From an endosymbiont of Escarpia spicata (lineage in GTDB: Bacteria > Pseudomonadota > Gammaproteobacteria > Chromatiales > Chromatiaceae): 64,000 nucleotides of DNA. The notes beneath the pieces are model-generated. The model saw only the letters and a program-made list of their open reading frames with translations. It ran no database searches and was not told where the DNA came from. Every line of letters begins with the position of its first letter. Position 1 is the stretch's first letter. This document shows positions 55,806 through 64,000 of this stretch, piece by piece. Both the position numbers and the translations under genes were made by a program. The stretch covers positions 248,001-312,000 of the forward strand of contig QFXE01000021.1 in assembly GCA_003349915.1 (NCBI GenBank). The letters are read 5' to 3'.

Positions 55806-56711
55806 TTATTTCACATCGACCTCGACACGCCGGTTCTGATAACGGCCGTCCTTCGTGCCGTTGTCGGCCACAGGCTGAGTCTCACCCATACCTTTGGAGG
55901 TAATCTGGTCAGCCGAAACACCTTTACTCTCCAGATAGAGCTCAGCAGATCTTGCACGACGCTCCGAAAGCACTTGGTTATATTCGGCAGATCCCGTGCT
56001 ATCGGTATGTCCGATGACTTCCACTGCACTACCACGTGAATGTGAAAGTATCTTTGCCGCGACTGCATCCAACGCCATCTTGGCCTTATCACTCAATTCT
56101 GCACTGTTGAGTTTGAAGTTCGCATGACCGACGAGGGTGAAATCAAGACTGTATCCCGCCGAATCAACTGTTTCACCTGCGGGGGTGTCAGGGCATCTGT
56201 CCTTATAGTCCGCTACGCCGTCACCGTCGGAGTCCAAGGCACAACCGTTGGCATCCACGCTGGCGCCGGCAGGGGTACCCGGGCACTTGTCCTTGTAATC
56301 GGCTACGCCGTCACCATCGGAGTCCAGAGCGCACCCAACCGCATCAACCTTCACACCCTTCGGTGTGCCGGGGCATTGATCCTTATCGTCCGTGACACCA
56401 TCACCATCGGAGTCCTTCATCAGGGCACAGCCCTTCTCATCAACCTTTGTTCCTTTAGGGGTACCGGGACAGGCATCCAGGGGATCTACGACACCATCAC
56501 CATCTGCATCGCCATAGCAGGCGGGATCGATAGGAAATCCGGCGTCATAGTAGTTGGATTCCCAACACTCACCATAATTTGTGTGAATGACGCTCTTGCC
56601 CGGTTCGTGGATAAAGCCATCCTCTACCGCGTAGGCTGGTGTAGCCGCCACTGCGGAAAGCATGAACGGCACTGCCGCAAGGCGCATTGTTATCTTCTTT
56701 GTCGAATCCAT
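55806..56711 (-). CDS. OmpA-family protein with thrombospondin type 3 repeats
   Basis: 301 residues from ATG 56711, chosen because GGAGAG lies just upstream; the in-frame TTG at 56723 is within that ribosome binding site. Signal peptide to about residue 28 (ending ATPAYA). Residues about 55-170 carry four calcium-binding TSP3 repeats of the form DSDGDGVADYKDKCPGTPAG. The OmpA C-terminal domain has VEVIGHTDSTGSAEYNQVLSERRA, which binds peptidoglycan. There is no N-terminal beta barrel of full size, so it is a periplasmic or surface-linked wall-binding protein. Confidence 0.9.
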   Translation of the reverse strand: MDSTKKITMRLAAVPFMLSAVAATPAYAVEDGFIHEPGKSVIHTNYGECWESNYYDAGFPIDPACYGDADGDGVVDPLDACPGTPKGTKVDEKGCALMKDSDGDGVTDDKDQCPGTPKGVKVDAVGCALDSDGDGVADYKDKCPGTPAGASVDANGCALDSDGDGVADYKDRCPDTPAGETVDSAGYSLDFTLVGHANFKLNSAELSDKAKMALDAVAAKILSHSRGSAVEVIGHTDSTGSAEYNQVLSERRARSAELYLESKGVSADQITSKGMGETQPVADNGTKDGRYQNRRVEVDVK

Positions 56712-56749
56712 TTTTCTCTCCAATTTTTCCTAATTCAATAAACGTCCGC

Positions 56750-57571
56750 TCAGGCGGCAGCATCTGCTTTAAACAGATGAATATCCTGTTGCGGATAGGG
56801 GATACTGATACCTTCTTTGTCAAAGGTGGTTTTTACCGTCTCCAGCAGATCCGCCCGGGTAGTCCAATAATCAGAAGACTTGACCCAGGGGCGCACGGCA
56901 AAATCGACACTGCTGTCATTCAACGTCAGCAGCATTACCGTCGGTGCCGGATTCTCCAGCACGGTGTCGTTTGCTGCAAGTATGTCGTTGATCAGATCAC
57001 GTGCCTTTTTGATATCATCGTCGTAACCGATACCGATCACCAGATCGATACGCCGGGTGTCCCTGGCAGAGTAGTTTACAATCGTTCCGCCATAGATCTG
57101 CGCGTTGGGCATAGTGATCTCGCGGTTATCACCGGTCTTCAACATTGTATGGAAGATACGGATCTCCTCTACCACTCCCATCTCGCCACCAGCCTCGATC
57201 AGATCGCCAAGTTTGAAGGGGCGAAAGATGATCAGCATGACACCTGCGGCAAAACTGGAGAGCGAGTCCTTAAGCGCCAGACCGACTGCCAGGCCGGCTG
57301 CACCGAGAATGGCCAACGCGGAAGTGGTATTGACCCCCAACTGTTCAAGGGCGGCCAGGACGATAACTGCCAGCAGCGCTGCGTAGGCGATATTGCTGAG
57401 AAAGCTGATCAGCATCTGATCAACCTTGCCCTTAACCATCACCTTTTCCAGTCCCCGCACCAGCAGGCGGGCGATCCAGCGGCCGATGACGAAGACCAGC
57501 AACGCCATGATGATCTTGGTTCCCCAGGGGATCACATAGGCGTTAAGAATTTGTTCTACAGATATTTCCAT
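56750..57571 (-). CDS. mscS: small-conductance mechanosensitive channel (MscS family)
   Basis: 273 residues, close to E. coli MscS (286). Three membrane helices occupy about 15-110; TM3 includes LGAAGLAVGLALKDSLSSFAAGVMLIIFRPFKLGD, the family signature. The beta domain has VVEEIRIFHTMLKTGDNREITMPNAQIYGGTIVNYS. It opens under membrane tension during hypo-osmotic shock. It is separated from the downstream OmpA/TSP3 gene by 38 bp on the same strand. Confidence 0.93.
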   Translation of the reverse strand: MEISVEQILNAYVIPWGTKIIMALLVFVIGRWIARLLVRGLEKVMVKGKVDQMLISFLSNIAYAALLAVIVLAALEQLGVNTTSALAILGAAGLAVGLALKDSLSSFAAGVMLIIFRPFKLGDLIEAGGEMGVVEEIRIFHTMLKTGDNREITMPNAQIYGGTIVNYSARDTRRIDLVIGIGYDDDIKKARDLINDILAANDTVLENPAPTVMLLTLNDSSVDFAVRPWVKSSDYWTTRADLLETVKTTFDKEGISIPYPQQDIHLFKADAAA

Positions 57572-57944
57572 GTTTCATTTCCCGAAATTGGTCAGATAAA
57601 CTAGTATTTTCCCGGCTTAAAAACTTCTTATCCCATCAGCAGACAGAATTGACAGTATAGCCATCGCAGGAATCAGAACCCTGATCATCGACATAATCCA
57701 TCTATTATAGGTGCTTAAGAACGCCAGCATAGGGGATTATCCTAAGCTGACAAAGTCACGACTTGTGAATAATTGTAAACTGGGGCCTACCGAAAATTCA
57801 CAATTAGTAGAGAACAAGCGCGCGTTCGATATTGGCGGTCGCCTGAGAACTTCGCCCTGCCAGGAGCTGTTTCGGCCGTGCAAAATCGTTCAATAACAGT
57901 CACTCTATATCAGCCACCCCAGCAAACCTAACGAGGCAGACCCA
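57572..57944. other. gene-free spacer with an inverted repeat
   Basis: 373 bp between divergent mscS and the thiamine-binding gene. TTGTGAAT (57763-57770) and ATTCACAA (57796-57803) form a perfect 8-bp inverted repeat. No ORF with coding character is present; divergent promoters are expected here but none is clear. Confidence 0.6.
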
Positions 57945-58259
57945 ATGTCAGTACTCCTTGAATTCAGCATGTTCCCCACCGACCGGGGTGAAAGCGTCAG
58001 CACAGAGGTCAGCCAAATCATCAGGATGATTCGCGAGAGCGGCATCAGCTACCGCCTGACGGCTATGGGAACCATCATTGAAACCGGCGATATTCGTGAA
58101 GCACTCGATCTTGTCGAGCAGGCCTACCGGGTACTGGACGCACAAGGCTGCAAACGCATCTACTCATCACTGAAATTTGATATCAGAATTGGTAAGGAAA
58201 ACCGTCTGGAGCAGAAAATACGTTCCGTGAGGGAGAAGATCGGCGAGGTCCAGCAGTAG
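57945..58259 (+). CDS. MTH1187/YkoF-type thiamine-binding protein
   Basis: 104 residues: LEFSMFPTDRGESVSTEVSQIIRMIRESGISYRLTAMGTIIETG, then a helix and the strand IYSSLKFDIRIGKEN. This is the conserved DUF77/MTH1187 fold, which binds thiamine or HMP in characterised members. It is small and cytoplasmic. It is a single gene here, with no thi genes beside it. Confidence 0.88.
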   Translation: MSVLLEFSMFPTDRGESVSTEVSQIIRMIRESGISYRLTAMGTIIETGDIREALDLVEQAYRVLDAQGCKRIYSSLKFDIRIGKENRLEQKIRSVREKIGEVQQ

Positions 58260-58390
58260 TTCACCGATAACCGGACATAGATGCCGCCGCACAGCGTCCC
58301 CTATATCCTGGAGACCTTGTCCCTGTTTGGGATATTCTATTCCCTATTTTTCCTACCACGCGAAAAATACTTCGCCACCAACGACCTATC

Positions 58391-58882
58391 ATGCCATCCG
58401 AACCAGCAGCCACCACACAACTTCAGTCCGCAATCGATCTCTGGAGAGAAAGTCTTTCCGGCGTACTCTCCACCCAATCAAAAGGTGAACCTGGGTTTCC
58501 CTTCGGTTCGGTGGTGCCATTCTGCCTGGATGGAGAAGGCAACCCGCTTCTACTGCTCTCGCACCTGGCGGAGCATACAAAAAACCTGGACGAAATCAGC
58601 GCCTGCTGCCTTACCGTCATGGAACGGGGAAGTGGAGATGTGCAGAAGCTCGCCCGCCTCTCCTGTTTGGCGCGGGCCGCACAGATCGAAACACCGGCAC
58701 CCTCCCTGGTGGAACGTTATTTCCGCGACTTTCCCGACACACGCCCCTACTTCGAAACGCTGAATTTTCGCTTCTACCGACTACAGCCGGTACGTTTCTA
58801 TTTTGTCGGTGGTTTCGGCGCCGCACACTGGTTCGACAAGAGCCGCCTGCTTTCTCATCTTCATCCTGAAACGCGACTGTAA
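58391..58882 (+). CDS. pyridoxamine 5'-phosphate oxidase-fold (HugZ-like) protein
   Basis: 163 residues. GFPFGSVVPFCLDGEGNPLLLLSHLAEHTKNL is the PPOX/HugZ split-barrel start, followed by CCLTVMERGSGDVQKLARLSCLARA and RFYFVGGFGAAHWFDKSRL at the end. Relatives bind flavin or heme and some degrade heme (HugZ); this one lacks the longer C-terminal domain of HugZ. The function is uncertain. It lies 89 bp upstream of the DinB-SUMF1 gene. Confidence 0.82.
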   Translation: MPSEPAATTQLQSAIDLWRESLSGVLSTQSKGEPGFPFGSVVPFCLDGEGNPLLLLSHLAEHTKNLDEISACCLTVMERGSGDVQKLARLSCLARAAQIETPAPSLVERYFRDFPDTRPYFETLNFRFYRLQPVRFYFVGGFGAAHWFDKSRLLSHLHPETRL

Positions 58883-58971
58883 AATAGAGGGGCTCTCGTT
58901 CCTGTACTCGAACAGATCATCAGCATCGGCTAACATAGCCCACCCTGCAACAATCGAAGAGCCGCACCATC

Positions 58972-60171
58972 ATGACCTCATCTGCTATTCTCGGCCCCCT
59001 GAGCAACCTGCATGAAATGCAGGCACAATTGGTGGAGTCTCTCACTCCTGAGGAAGCGGCTCACCAGTACCATCCTGAACTCGGTTCACTCAACTGGCAG
59101 TTTGGCCAAGCTGTCTATCAGGAACTCCATTGGCTGCGTCTGATCGTTGCCGGTGATGATGATCTGAGCAAACGGGTCGCCCACCTGTTCACGCCAGGCC
59201 AGCTCAGTATCGAGGAGCAGTGCAGTCAACTGCCGCCCACCGATCACCTGCTCAACTGGGCTGCTGAGATCCGTGACGACCACCTCATGCGACTGGCCAA
59301 TCCCGCCACTCTGCCGGACCATCCGCTGCTCGCCAATGAACGGTTACAGTGGTTTTTGTTGCAGGAGCAGGCCAAACGCTACGAAACGATGTTGCTGCTA
59401 CTGAACCAGCGCAGCCTGCAGATCGACACCAGCGACTATCAGGTCACCCAGATACTCAAGGCCGCCGTCCCCCATTGGGAAACCAAGGAGCTGTCCCGGG
59501 GACACTACCGCGTCGGCGCCAGAGATCTCGCCGCCGCCTACGACAACGAACTACCAGCCCAGGCGGTGGAACTCACCAGTTTTCGGATCGCACTGGACCC
59601 GGTCTCCAATACCGAATTCCTCGCTTTCATGGAAGCCGAAGGCTATCAAAACCCGGATCTCTGGGATGAAACAGGCCGTTACTGGCTGGAAAATCACCCC
59701 ATCGACCATCCAGAATACTGGCGCCAGGACACAATGGGGAACTGGTACGCCATGGGTGTCAACGGCCCCAGCGACCTGCCGCCGAATGAACCGATATCCG
59801 GCATCAATCGTCACGAGGCTCAGGCCTTCGCCAATTGGGTCAGTTCTTTGGGCGGGAAATTTGAAGGGGCCGTGCTACAACACGAATACCAGTGGGAGAT
59901 TGCCGTCCGAACCGGGGTGATAAAAAACCAAGGGCGTGCCTGGGAGTGGTGCAGCAATCCCTTCCACCCCTATCCCGACTTCCAGCCCTTCCCAGCAAGG
60001 GAGACCTCCGAAGCTGATTTCGACGAGCGCCATTTCACCCAGCGCGGCGGCAGCCTTCACACCCAGCGCGTGCTGCGTCGGCCAAGCCTGCGGGACCGCG
60101 CCCGGCCTGAGCAGCGTTTTCAACTGGTCGGTTTGCGACTGGTATTTCCACCACTGCACGAGTGGACCTGA
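58972..60171 (+). CDS. DinB-SUMF1 (EgtB-like) protein with degenerate iron site
   Basis: 399 residues. The N-terminal DinB-like helical bundle (to about 150) leads to a formylglycine-generating/EgtB-type lectin fold (about 165-395) with SFRIALDPVSNTEFLAFMEAEGYQ, NEPISGINRHEAQAFANWVSS and WEWCSNPFHPYPDF plus RGGSLHTQRVLRRPSLRDR. EgtB-type sulfoxide synthases bind iron through an HxxxHxE motif in the DinB part; the corresponding stretch here is QEQAKRYETMLLLL, with both histidines replaced. It may therefore be a related enzyme with another metal site or a non-catalytic member. Confidence 0.82.
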   Translation: MTSSAILGPLSNLHEMQAQLVESLTPEEAAHQYHPELGSLNWQFGQAVYQELHWLRLIVAGDDDLSKRVAHLFTPGQLSIEEQCSQLPPTDHLLNWAAEIRDDHLMRLANPATLPDHPLLANERLQWFLLQEQAKRYETMLLLLNQRSLQIDTSDYQVTQILKAAVPHWETKELSRGHYRVGARDLAAAYDNELPAQAVELTSFRIALDPVSNTEFLAFMEAEGYQNPDLWDETGRYWLENHPIDHPEYWRQDTMGNWYAMGVNGPSDLPPNEPISGINRHEAQAFANWVSSLGGKFEGAVLQHEYQWEIAVRTGVIKNQGRAWEWCSNPFHPYPDFQPFPARETSEADFDERHFTQRGGSLHTQRVLRRPSLRDRARPEQRFQLVGLRLVFPPLHEWT

Positions 60172-60318
60172 TGCTCTGCGCCCGACCCGGAAAACAGGTG
60201 ATCAGGAACGCATTTCTCAGCTTTTGAGGAGACCGTCACAACTCCGGGTGGTCTGCCTAAAGGTTCCACAATAACTGCCAACAACCCGGTTAGAGGAAAT
60301 ATAACCAGAGCTCAGCAG

Positions 60319-60543
60319 ATGGCAATCAACTCGATCGTGGGACCGGCACTACAGGGCATCCAGCGGGGATTCCAGGGTATGCGCCGTGTCGCCTCGGAGA
60401 TCGCCAGCGTCAACCAGTCCGAAAAACAGAACCCCACCGACCTCTCCCGGGCGATGGTGGAGATGAACCAGCAGACGCATCAGGCCAAGGTACTGAAAGC
60501 CGCTGACGATTCGATCGGCACCCTGTTTGACGAGCGCGTCTGA
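60319..60543 (+). CDS. small protein resembling the C terminus of flagellar rod/hook proteins
   Basis: 74 residues: MAINSIVGPALQGIQRGFQG, then DLSRAMVEMNQQTHQAKVLKAADDSIGTLFDERV. The second half resembles the FlgB/C/E/F/G C-terminal helix (VEMxxxQxxxxANxKVIxTADxMxxxLL). No flagellar genes are near. It may be a stand-alone member of the FlgC-like family or a relic. Helical, no signal peptide. Confidence 0.65.
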   Translation: MAINSIVGPALQGIQRGFQGMRRVASEIASVNQSEKQNPTDLSRAMVEMNQQTHQAKVLKAADDSIGTLFDERV

Positions 60544-60721
60544 TCTGTTCAACCCAGAGGGGGCTGGAGTCAGCCAAAAAAGGATTTTGGATCTGTCCAA
60601 AAAAAGTTCTCTGGGCACTCACAATCCCCTATTGTTGCACTCCCATCAGATATTACAGTTTCCCCTGGATGGGTTATCTGACCCATCTGCTTCACTCTTT
60701 GTCGTTGTATCAGGCTGGTTA

Positions 60722-61267
60722 TCAGTTGAATGCTCCCTGACCATCCACCTTGAGTGCTTTGAGCAACAGGTCTACAGCGTAGTTACGGACGGTATAGTTG
60801 GCTGCCTCGTAAATATCCCTATCCTCCCAGCCGTCGGCATAGGCGATTTCCAGGTCGGCAGCCTCCACCTCATCGGAATTGAGGACCATCTTTAACACCA
60901 ACATCAACAGGACTTTTTCTTTCTCGGGCAAAGGGGCCGAAGAAGGATCTTCTTGTGCGCTACGAAGGTCATCCAGGTCCATTCCATTTTCGATCATTAT
61001 TCCCTCGCTCGTGGTGACGCAGTACTTGCAGTCGTTTTTGGCCGCCACGAGATATCGCATCATGGCGAGTAGGTTGGAGTTCAGGCGGGGATGTGTTTCG
61101 TAGTAGCCAAGAAATTCAGTGAACTCGGCAAGGATGTTAGGGCTCACGCCCATGAGCAGTAAGGGATCGGGAATGAAGCCCATAATTTCGTTGGCGCCGG
61201 CCAGCATCTTTTCGACCGCTTCTTCCTGCCCGACAGGGGGGGTTGGTTGCATCAGGGGGGTGTTCAT
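60722..61267 (-). CDS. AhpD-like carboxymuconolactone decarboxylase-fold protein
   Basis: 181 residues, helical. The conserved NLLAMMRYLVAAKNDCKYCVTTSEG near residues 64-90 holds the redox pair CKYC. In AhpD a His follows the second Cys at a fixed distance; here the segment reads CVTTSEG with Ser in that place. It could act as a peroxidase-linked thiol protein or a stress protein. It is divergent from the LysR gene 201 bp away, the standard layout for a LysR target. Confidence 0.85.
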   Translation of the reverse strand: MNTPLMQPTPPVGQEEAVEKMLAGANEIMGFIPDPLLLMGVSPNILAEFTEFLGYYETHPRLNSNLLAMMRYLVAAKNDCKYCVTTSEGIMIENGMDLDDLRSAQEDPSSAPLPEKEKVLLMLVLKMVLNSDEVEAADLEIAYADGWEDRDIYEAANYTVRNYAVDLLLKALKVDGQGAFN

Positions 61268-61468
61268 GAGTATCTCTTCTCTGCAGTGATTAACCTGAAA
61301 AGAATCGTAACGCGTAGAAGAGAATTGATAATTACCCCTGCAGGAAAATCATAATTTCCGATTTGGAAAGAATGGACAGGGTGGAATAAGCGGACCAATC
61401 CTGAGCTGTCCCTGCCTTTCCGGAGCTATGCTAAAATCTGTCTACGAATAACTCCTTGTGGGAAATTT

Positions 61469-62374
61469 ATGGATGTTCTTACATCAATGATTATCTTCTG
61501 CAGGGTTGTTGAGGCGGGCAGCTTTTCGGCCATTGCCAATGAAAGAGATATGTCTCCGTCAAGTGTCAGCAAACACATCACTGCACTTGAAAAGCGCCTG
61601 GGAACACAATTGCTTGGCCGTACGACGCGGCAGTTGAATCCGACCGACGCGGGTTGTGAATACTACAATTACTGCAATCAGATGTTGGAAGAGTTATCCG
61701 AGGTTGAAGCCAGCGTCAGCCGTTATCAATTAGGGACCTCAGGCACCTTGCGTCTTAGTATTCCGGTTACCTTTGGCGAGTTACATATTGTCCCTGCACT
61801 ATGGGTATTTCATAAAAAATACCCCGATATGAATATCGATCTGACTGTGGACGACCGCAAAGTCGATCTGGTCAGAGAGGGTGTTGACCTTGCCATTCAA
61901 ATTGGTCCACTCGCGGATTCATCCATGGTAGCCCGAAAAATAGGCAGTACAGAAAGGCTGTTTGTTGCCAGTCAGGAGTATCTGGCCAAGCATGGGGAAC
62001 CGGAAACCCCCGTTGAGCTTGAACAACACAATTGTGTCATTCTTTCATCAATGATGGCGCCGGGTGAATGGCAGTACACCGGCTCGGAAGGGAGGGGAAA
62101 AGTGCAGGTTAGCGGCAGCCTGACGGTAAATAATCCCGCCGCACTGCGTGAAGCTCTCCTGGCAGGCGTGGGCTTGGCCGCAGCCCCCGTATGGTTGGTT
62201 CGCGAAGGCATTCAACAGGGTAAACTGAAAGTCATTCTGAAAGACTATGTGCCGATCGCATTGGATATTAATGCAGTGTATCGCAAACGCCTGTACGTGC
62301 AGCAAAAGGTTATTCTTATGATTGACCATTTGCATGAAACCTTCAAACGCACTCTAAAGAAGACGAAGATTTAA
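61469..62374 (+). CDS. LysR-family transcriptional regulator
   Basis: 301 residues. The winged helix-turn-helix at 1-60 has VVEAGSFSAIANERDMSPSSVSKHITALEKRLGTQLLGRTTRQ, and the substrate-binding domain from about 90 includes GTLRLSIPVTFGELHIVPALWVF and LVREGVDLAIQIGPLADSSMVARK. This subgroup (DsdC/AaeR-like) often controls the divergent neighbour, here the AhpD-like gene. The end overlaps the convergent zinc-ribbon gene by 21 bases. Confidence 0.92.
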   Translation: MDVLTSMIIFCRVVEAGSFSAIANERDMSPSSVSKHITALEKRLGTQLLGRTTRQLNPTDAGCEYYNYCNQMLEELSEVEASVSRYQLGTSGTLRLSIPVTFGELHIVPALWVFHKKYPDMNIDLTVDDRKVDLVREGVDLAIQIGPLADSSMVARKIGSTERLFVASQEYLAKHGEPETPVELEQHNCVILSSMMAPGEWQYTGSEGRGKVQVSGSLTVNNPAALREALLAGVGLAAAPVWLVREGIQQGKLKVILKDYVPIALDINAVYRKRLYVQQKVILMIDHLHETFKRTLKKTKI

Positions 62375-62872
62375 CCTGTTTTCGTCATTACTCGTTTGCT
62401 TGTTGGGATAGGCAACTCTGCAACCGTGACAAACCTTGAAGTCATTATTCAGTATCGACACCATTGTTGCACCACAAAATGGGCATTGTTGTGGCTGCAC
62501 ATAGTCTTTGTCACTATTGTCCTGAAACATCCAGTAATAGGTTTTTCTCATTACGTTGTATTGCTGTGCAATTTGGAGTCCTTCCAGGTTTATGGAGCCG
62601 GTCTCATCCTGCAATTTTTGTTTTGCCCATTCCCGGTATTCTGTGGTGTCAGACCATAGAGCAAAAAGTGAGTTGTAAGTCTTTGCCCATTTTAGGATTG
62701 CATGCTTAAGCTCATTGGAAATGATTGCATCATTTAACAGAATGGGTTTTTTACACTGCATACAATTAAATGGTGATTCTGGTAGTGCGCCATGTAAAAG
62801 AGCAGGCTCATCTTTTGAGCAGCGGCAGATTTTATCTTGGCCCGGTCCCATGCTATTAGTCTCCATTCTCAC
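62354..62872 (-). CDS. zinc-ribbon protein, DUF2310-like
   Basis: 172 residues. CMQC near residue 37 (ESPFNCMQCKKPILLNDAI), CPFC near residue 133 and CHGC near residue 153 (DFKVCHGCRVAYPNK) make up two zinc knuckles. The middle part (LKHAILKWAKTYNSLFALW, GLQIAQQYNVMRKTYYWMF) resembles the DUF2310 Zn-ribbon family. The function is unknown. The base composition is less GC-rich than the neighbours, so it may have been acquired. Start M3 or M8 is possible. Confidence 0.65.
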   Translation of the reverse strand: MRMETNSMGPGQDKICRCSKDEPALLHGALPESPFNCMQCKKPILLNDAIISNELKHAILKWAKTYNSLFALWSDTTEYREWAKQKLQDETGSINLEGLQIAQQYNVMRKTYYWMFQDNSDKDYVQPQQCPFCGATMVSILNNDFKVCHGCRVAYPNKQTSNDENRLNLRLL

Positions 62873-62907
62873 AATTGAACTACGATTATCAAAAATTAAG
62901 AGTCGAA

Positions 62908-63654
62908 ATGAAACTGTTGGTATTGAGTGATCTGCATATTGAATTCGAGGCGTTTGACATCGCCCTGTGTGATGTCGATGCGGTAATTTTTGCTGGTGAC
63001 ATTCATGTTAAGGACAAGGGGCTTTCGTGGGCACAGGAGAATATCCGGGATGTACCGATTATCTATGTGCTCGGCAATCATGAGTATTATGGCAAGGCCT
63101 ATCCCAAGCTAGTCCATGACATGAAGGAAAGGTCCGCCGGTACTAATGTGCATATTCTGGAAAACAGTGTATTCACGATGAACGGGATGAACTTTCTTGG
63201 CTGCACACTCTGGACGGACTTTGAGCTGTTTGGTGATGCGCGCCTGAGCGGGTACGAGTGCCAGCAAATCATGACCGACTTTAAAAAGATTCGCCTCTCT
63301 CCCAAATTCTCAAAGCTGCGTTCGATTGATGTTACCTCGATTCATCGGCAATCGCTCCGCTGGCTGGATAACGAGTTGGCGAAGAGAGCGGGGGAACTGA
63401 ATATAGTCGTAACACATCATGGGCCAAGTCCTAGATCATTGCCTGGAACAGCCATGAATGATGTTTCAAATGCGGCCTATGTCTCAAACCTGGAAGGCCT
63501 GATTGAACAGCGTCAACCAAGCTACTGGATTCACGGACACCTTCACAACAGCTCGGATTACTCGATAGGCAACTGCCGGATAATATGCAACCCGCGTGGA
63601 TATCCTGAAGAAAGGAATCCAGAGTTCAATAGGCAGCTGAGCATCAATGTTTAG
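62908..63654 (+). CDS. metallophosphoesterase
   Basis: 248 residues from ATG 62908. All five metal-binding motifs are present: LSDLHIEF at 5-12, GDIHV near 36, GNHEYY near 61, VVTHHGPS near 169 and HGHLHN near 210. It is a calcineurin-like phosphohydrolase with a dinuclear metal site; substrates of this group range from nucleotides to nucleic acid. It is divergent from the zinc-ribbon gene, 35 bp apart. Confidence 0.9.
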   Translation: MKLLVLSDLHIEFEAFDIALCDVDAVIFAGDIHVKDKGLSWAQENIRDVPIIYVLGNHEYYGKAYPKLVHDMKERSAGTNVHILENSVFTMNGMNFLGCTLWTDFELFGDARLSGYECQQIMTDFKKIRLSPKFSKLRSIDVTSIHRQSLRWLDNELAKRAGELNIVVTHHGPSPRSLPGTAMNDVSNAAYVSNLEGLIEQRQPSYWIHGHLHNSSDYSIGNCRIICNPRGYPEERNPEFNRQLSINV

Positions 63655-63670
63655 ACTACGCACTATTTTA

Positions 63671-63729
63671 GCCGTGCTGTGCGCACCATGATGGTTGTAA
63701 TTGCTTATTCTGGTGCGCATGCACCCTAC
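63671..63729. repeat. GGTGCGCACGGC-family inverted repeat, degenerate copy
   Basis: GCCGTGCTGTGCGCACC and GGTGCGCATGCACCCTAC are imperfectly complementary and match the arms at 42303-42368. It lies between the convergent phosphoesterase and nadC genes. Confidence 0.7.
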
Positions 63730-63754
63730 GTTCTGTTCAGTCAAGAAGGGGCGG

Positions 63755-64000
<246 letters not shown>

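Overview
The window is a piece of a gammaproteobacterial chromosome. Several housekeeping clusters with the gene order usual in that class support this: yggS-proC-yggT-yggU, slmA-argB-algC-coaBC diverging from radC, rpmB-rpmG, and pilT-pilU. The minor pilin set next to thiO and the lone TauE/AmpG/AhpD-type genes would fit a free-living or symbiotic sulfur-oxidising relative of the Chromatiales, but this is only an impression. No rRNA, CRISPR array, complete insertion sequence or intact prophage is visible.

Layout. 1-2845 (minus): minor type IV pilins fimT/pilV/pilW/pilX, running off the left edge towards a probable pilY1. 3014-4105: thiO. 4224-4299: tRNA-Thr(CGU), whose 3' end is the left border of a 2.7-kb AT-rich island (to 6988) flanked by 19-bp direct repeats. 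The island carries an ankyrin protein and a zinc-ribbon protein but no integrase. 7027-8579: DUF1820 protein, ankyrin lipoprotein, a hypothetical protein. 8595-10622 (minus): pilT-pilU, with pilT carrying an in-frame internal deletion. 10862-13328: yggS-proC-yggT-yggU. 13450-16080: dynamin-like GTPase and a DUF4426 secreted protein. 16175-18661 (minus): a hypothetical protein, TauE/SafE-like protein, AmpG permease. 18845-19489: pyrE. 19486-20232 (minus): a second TauE gene interrupted by one in-frame TGA. 20446-21441: DUF4124 protein. 21461-26769 (minus): slmA, argB, algC, coaBC. 26964-27638: radC, then a repeat-rich spacer. 28013-28819 (minus): a DUF1778/GNAT toxin-antitoxin pair. 29071-29477: rpmB-rpmG with a terminator. 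29646-30863: EAL-HDOD protein. 30894-32864 (minus): lone HyuA.

33063-36366 holds a Met-rich secreted peptide, an OmpR-type two-component system and an exported single-Cys MsrB. Together they look like a periplasmic methionine-oxidation (oxidant-scavenging) module. 36512-39957: a GldA/GldF/GldG-like ABC system plus DUF4340 protein. 39960-41822: mutM and ispB. 42093-42169: tRNA-Pro(CGG). 42386-44980 (minus): clpB with a clear sigma-32 promoter. 45169-47814: GGDEF-EAL protein. 47837-50687 (minus): Crp/Fnr regulator and ilvD. 50749-57571 (minus): CHASE2 histidine kinase, LysM-FecR protein, response regulator, OmpA/TSP3 protein and MscS channel, which suggests an envelope-sensing cluster. 57945-60543: thiamine-binding protein, PPOX-fold protein, DinB-SUMF1 protein, small FlgC-like protein. 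60722-63654: AhpD-like gene divergent from a LysR regulator, a zinc-ribbon protein and a metallophosphoesterase. The right edge cuts nadC.

The most unusual items are the TauE gene with an in-frame UGA followed at once by a 41-nt hairpin, the exact 59-codon loss in pilT, a new-looking family of about 90-bp palindromic elements (three copies, each upstream of a gene), and the Met-rich peptide/MsrB module. Intergenic spacers are also full of at least five families of REP-like inverted repeats.
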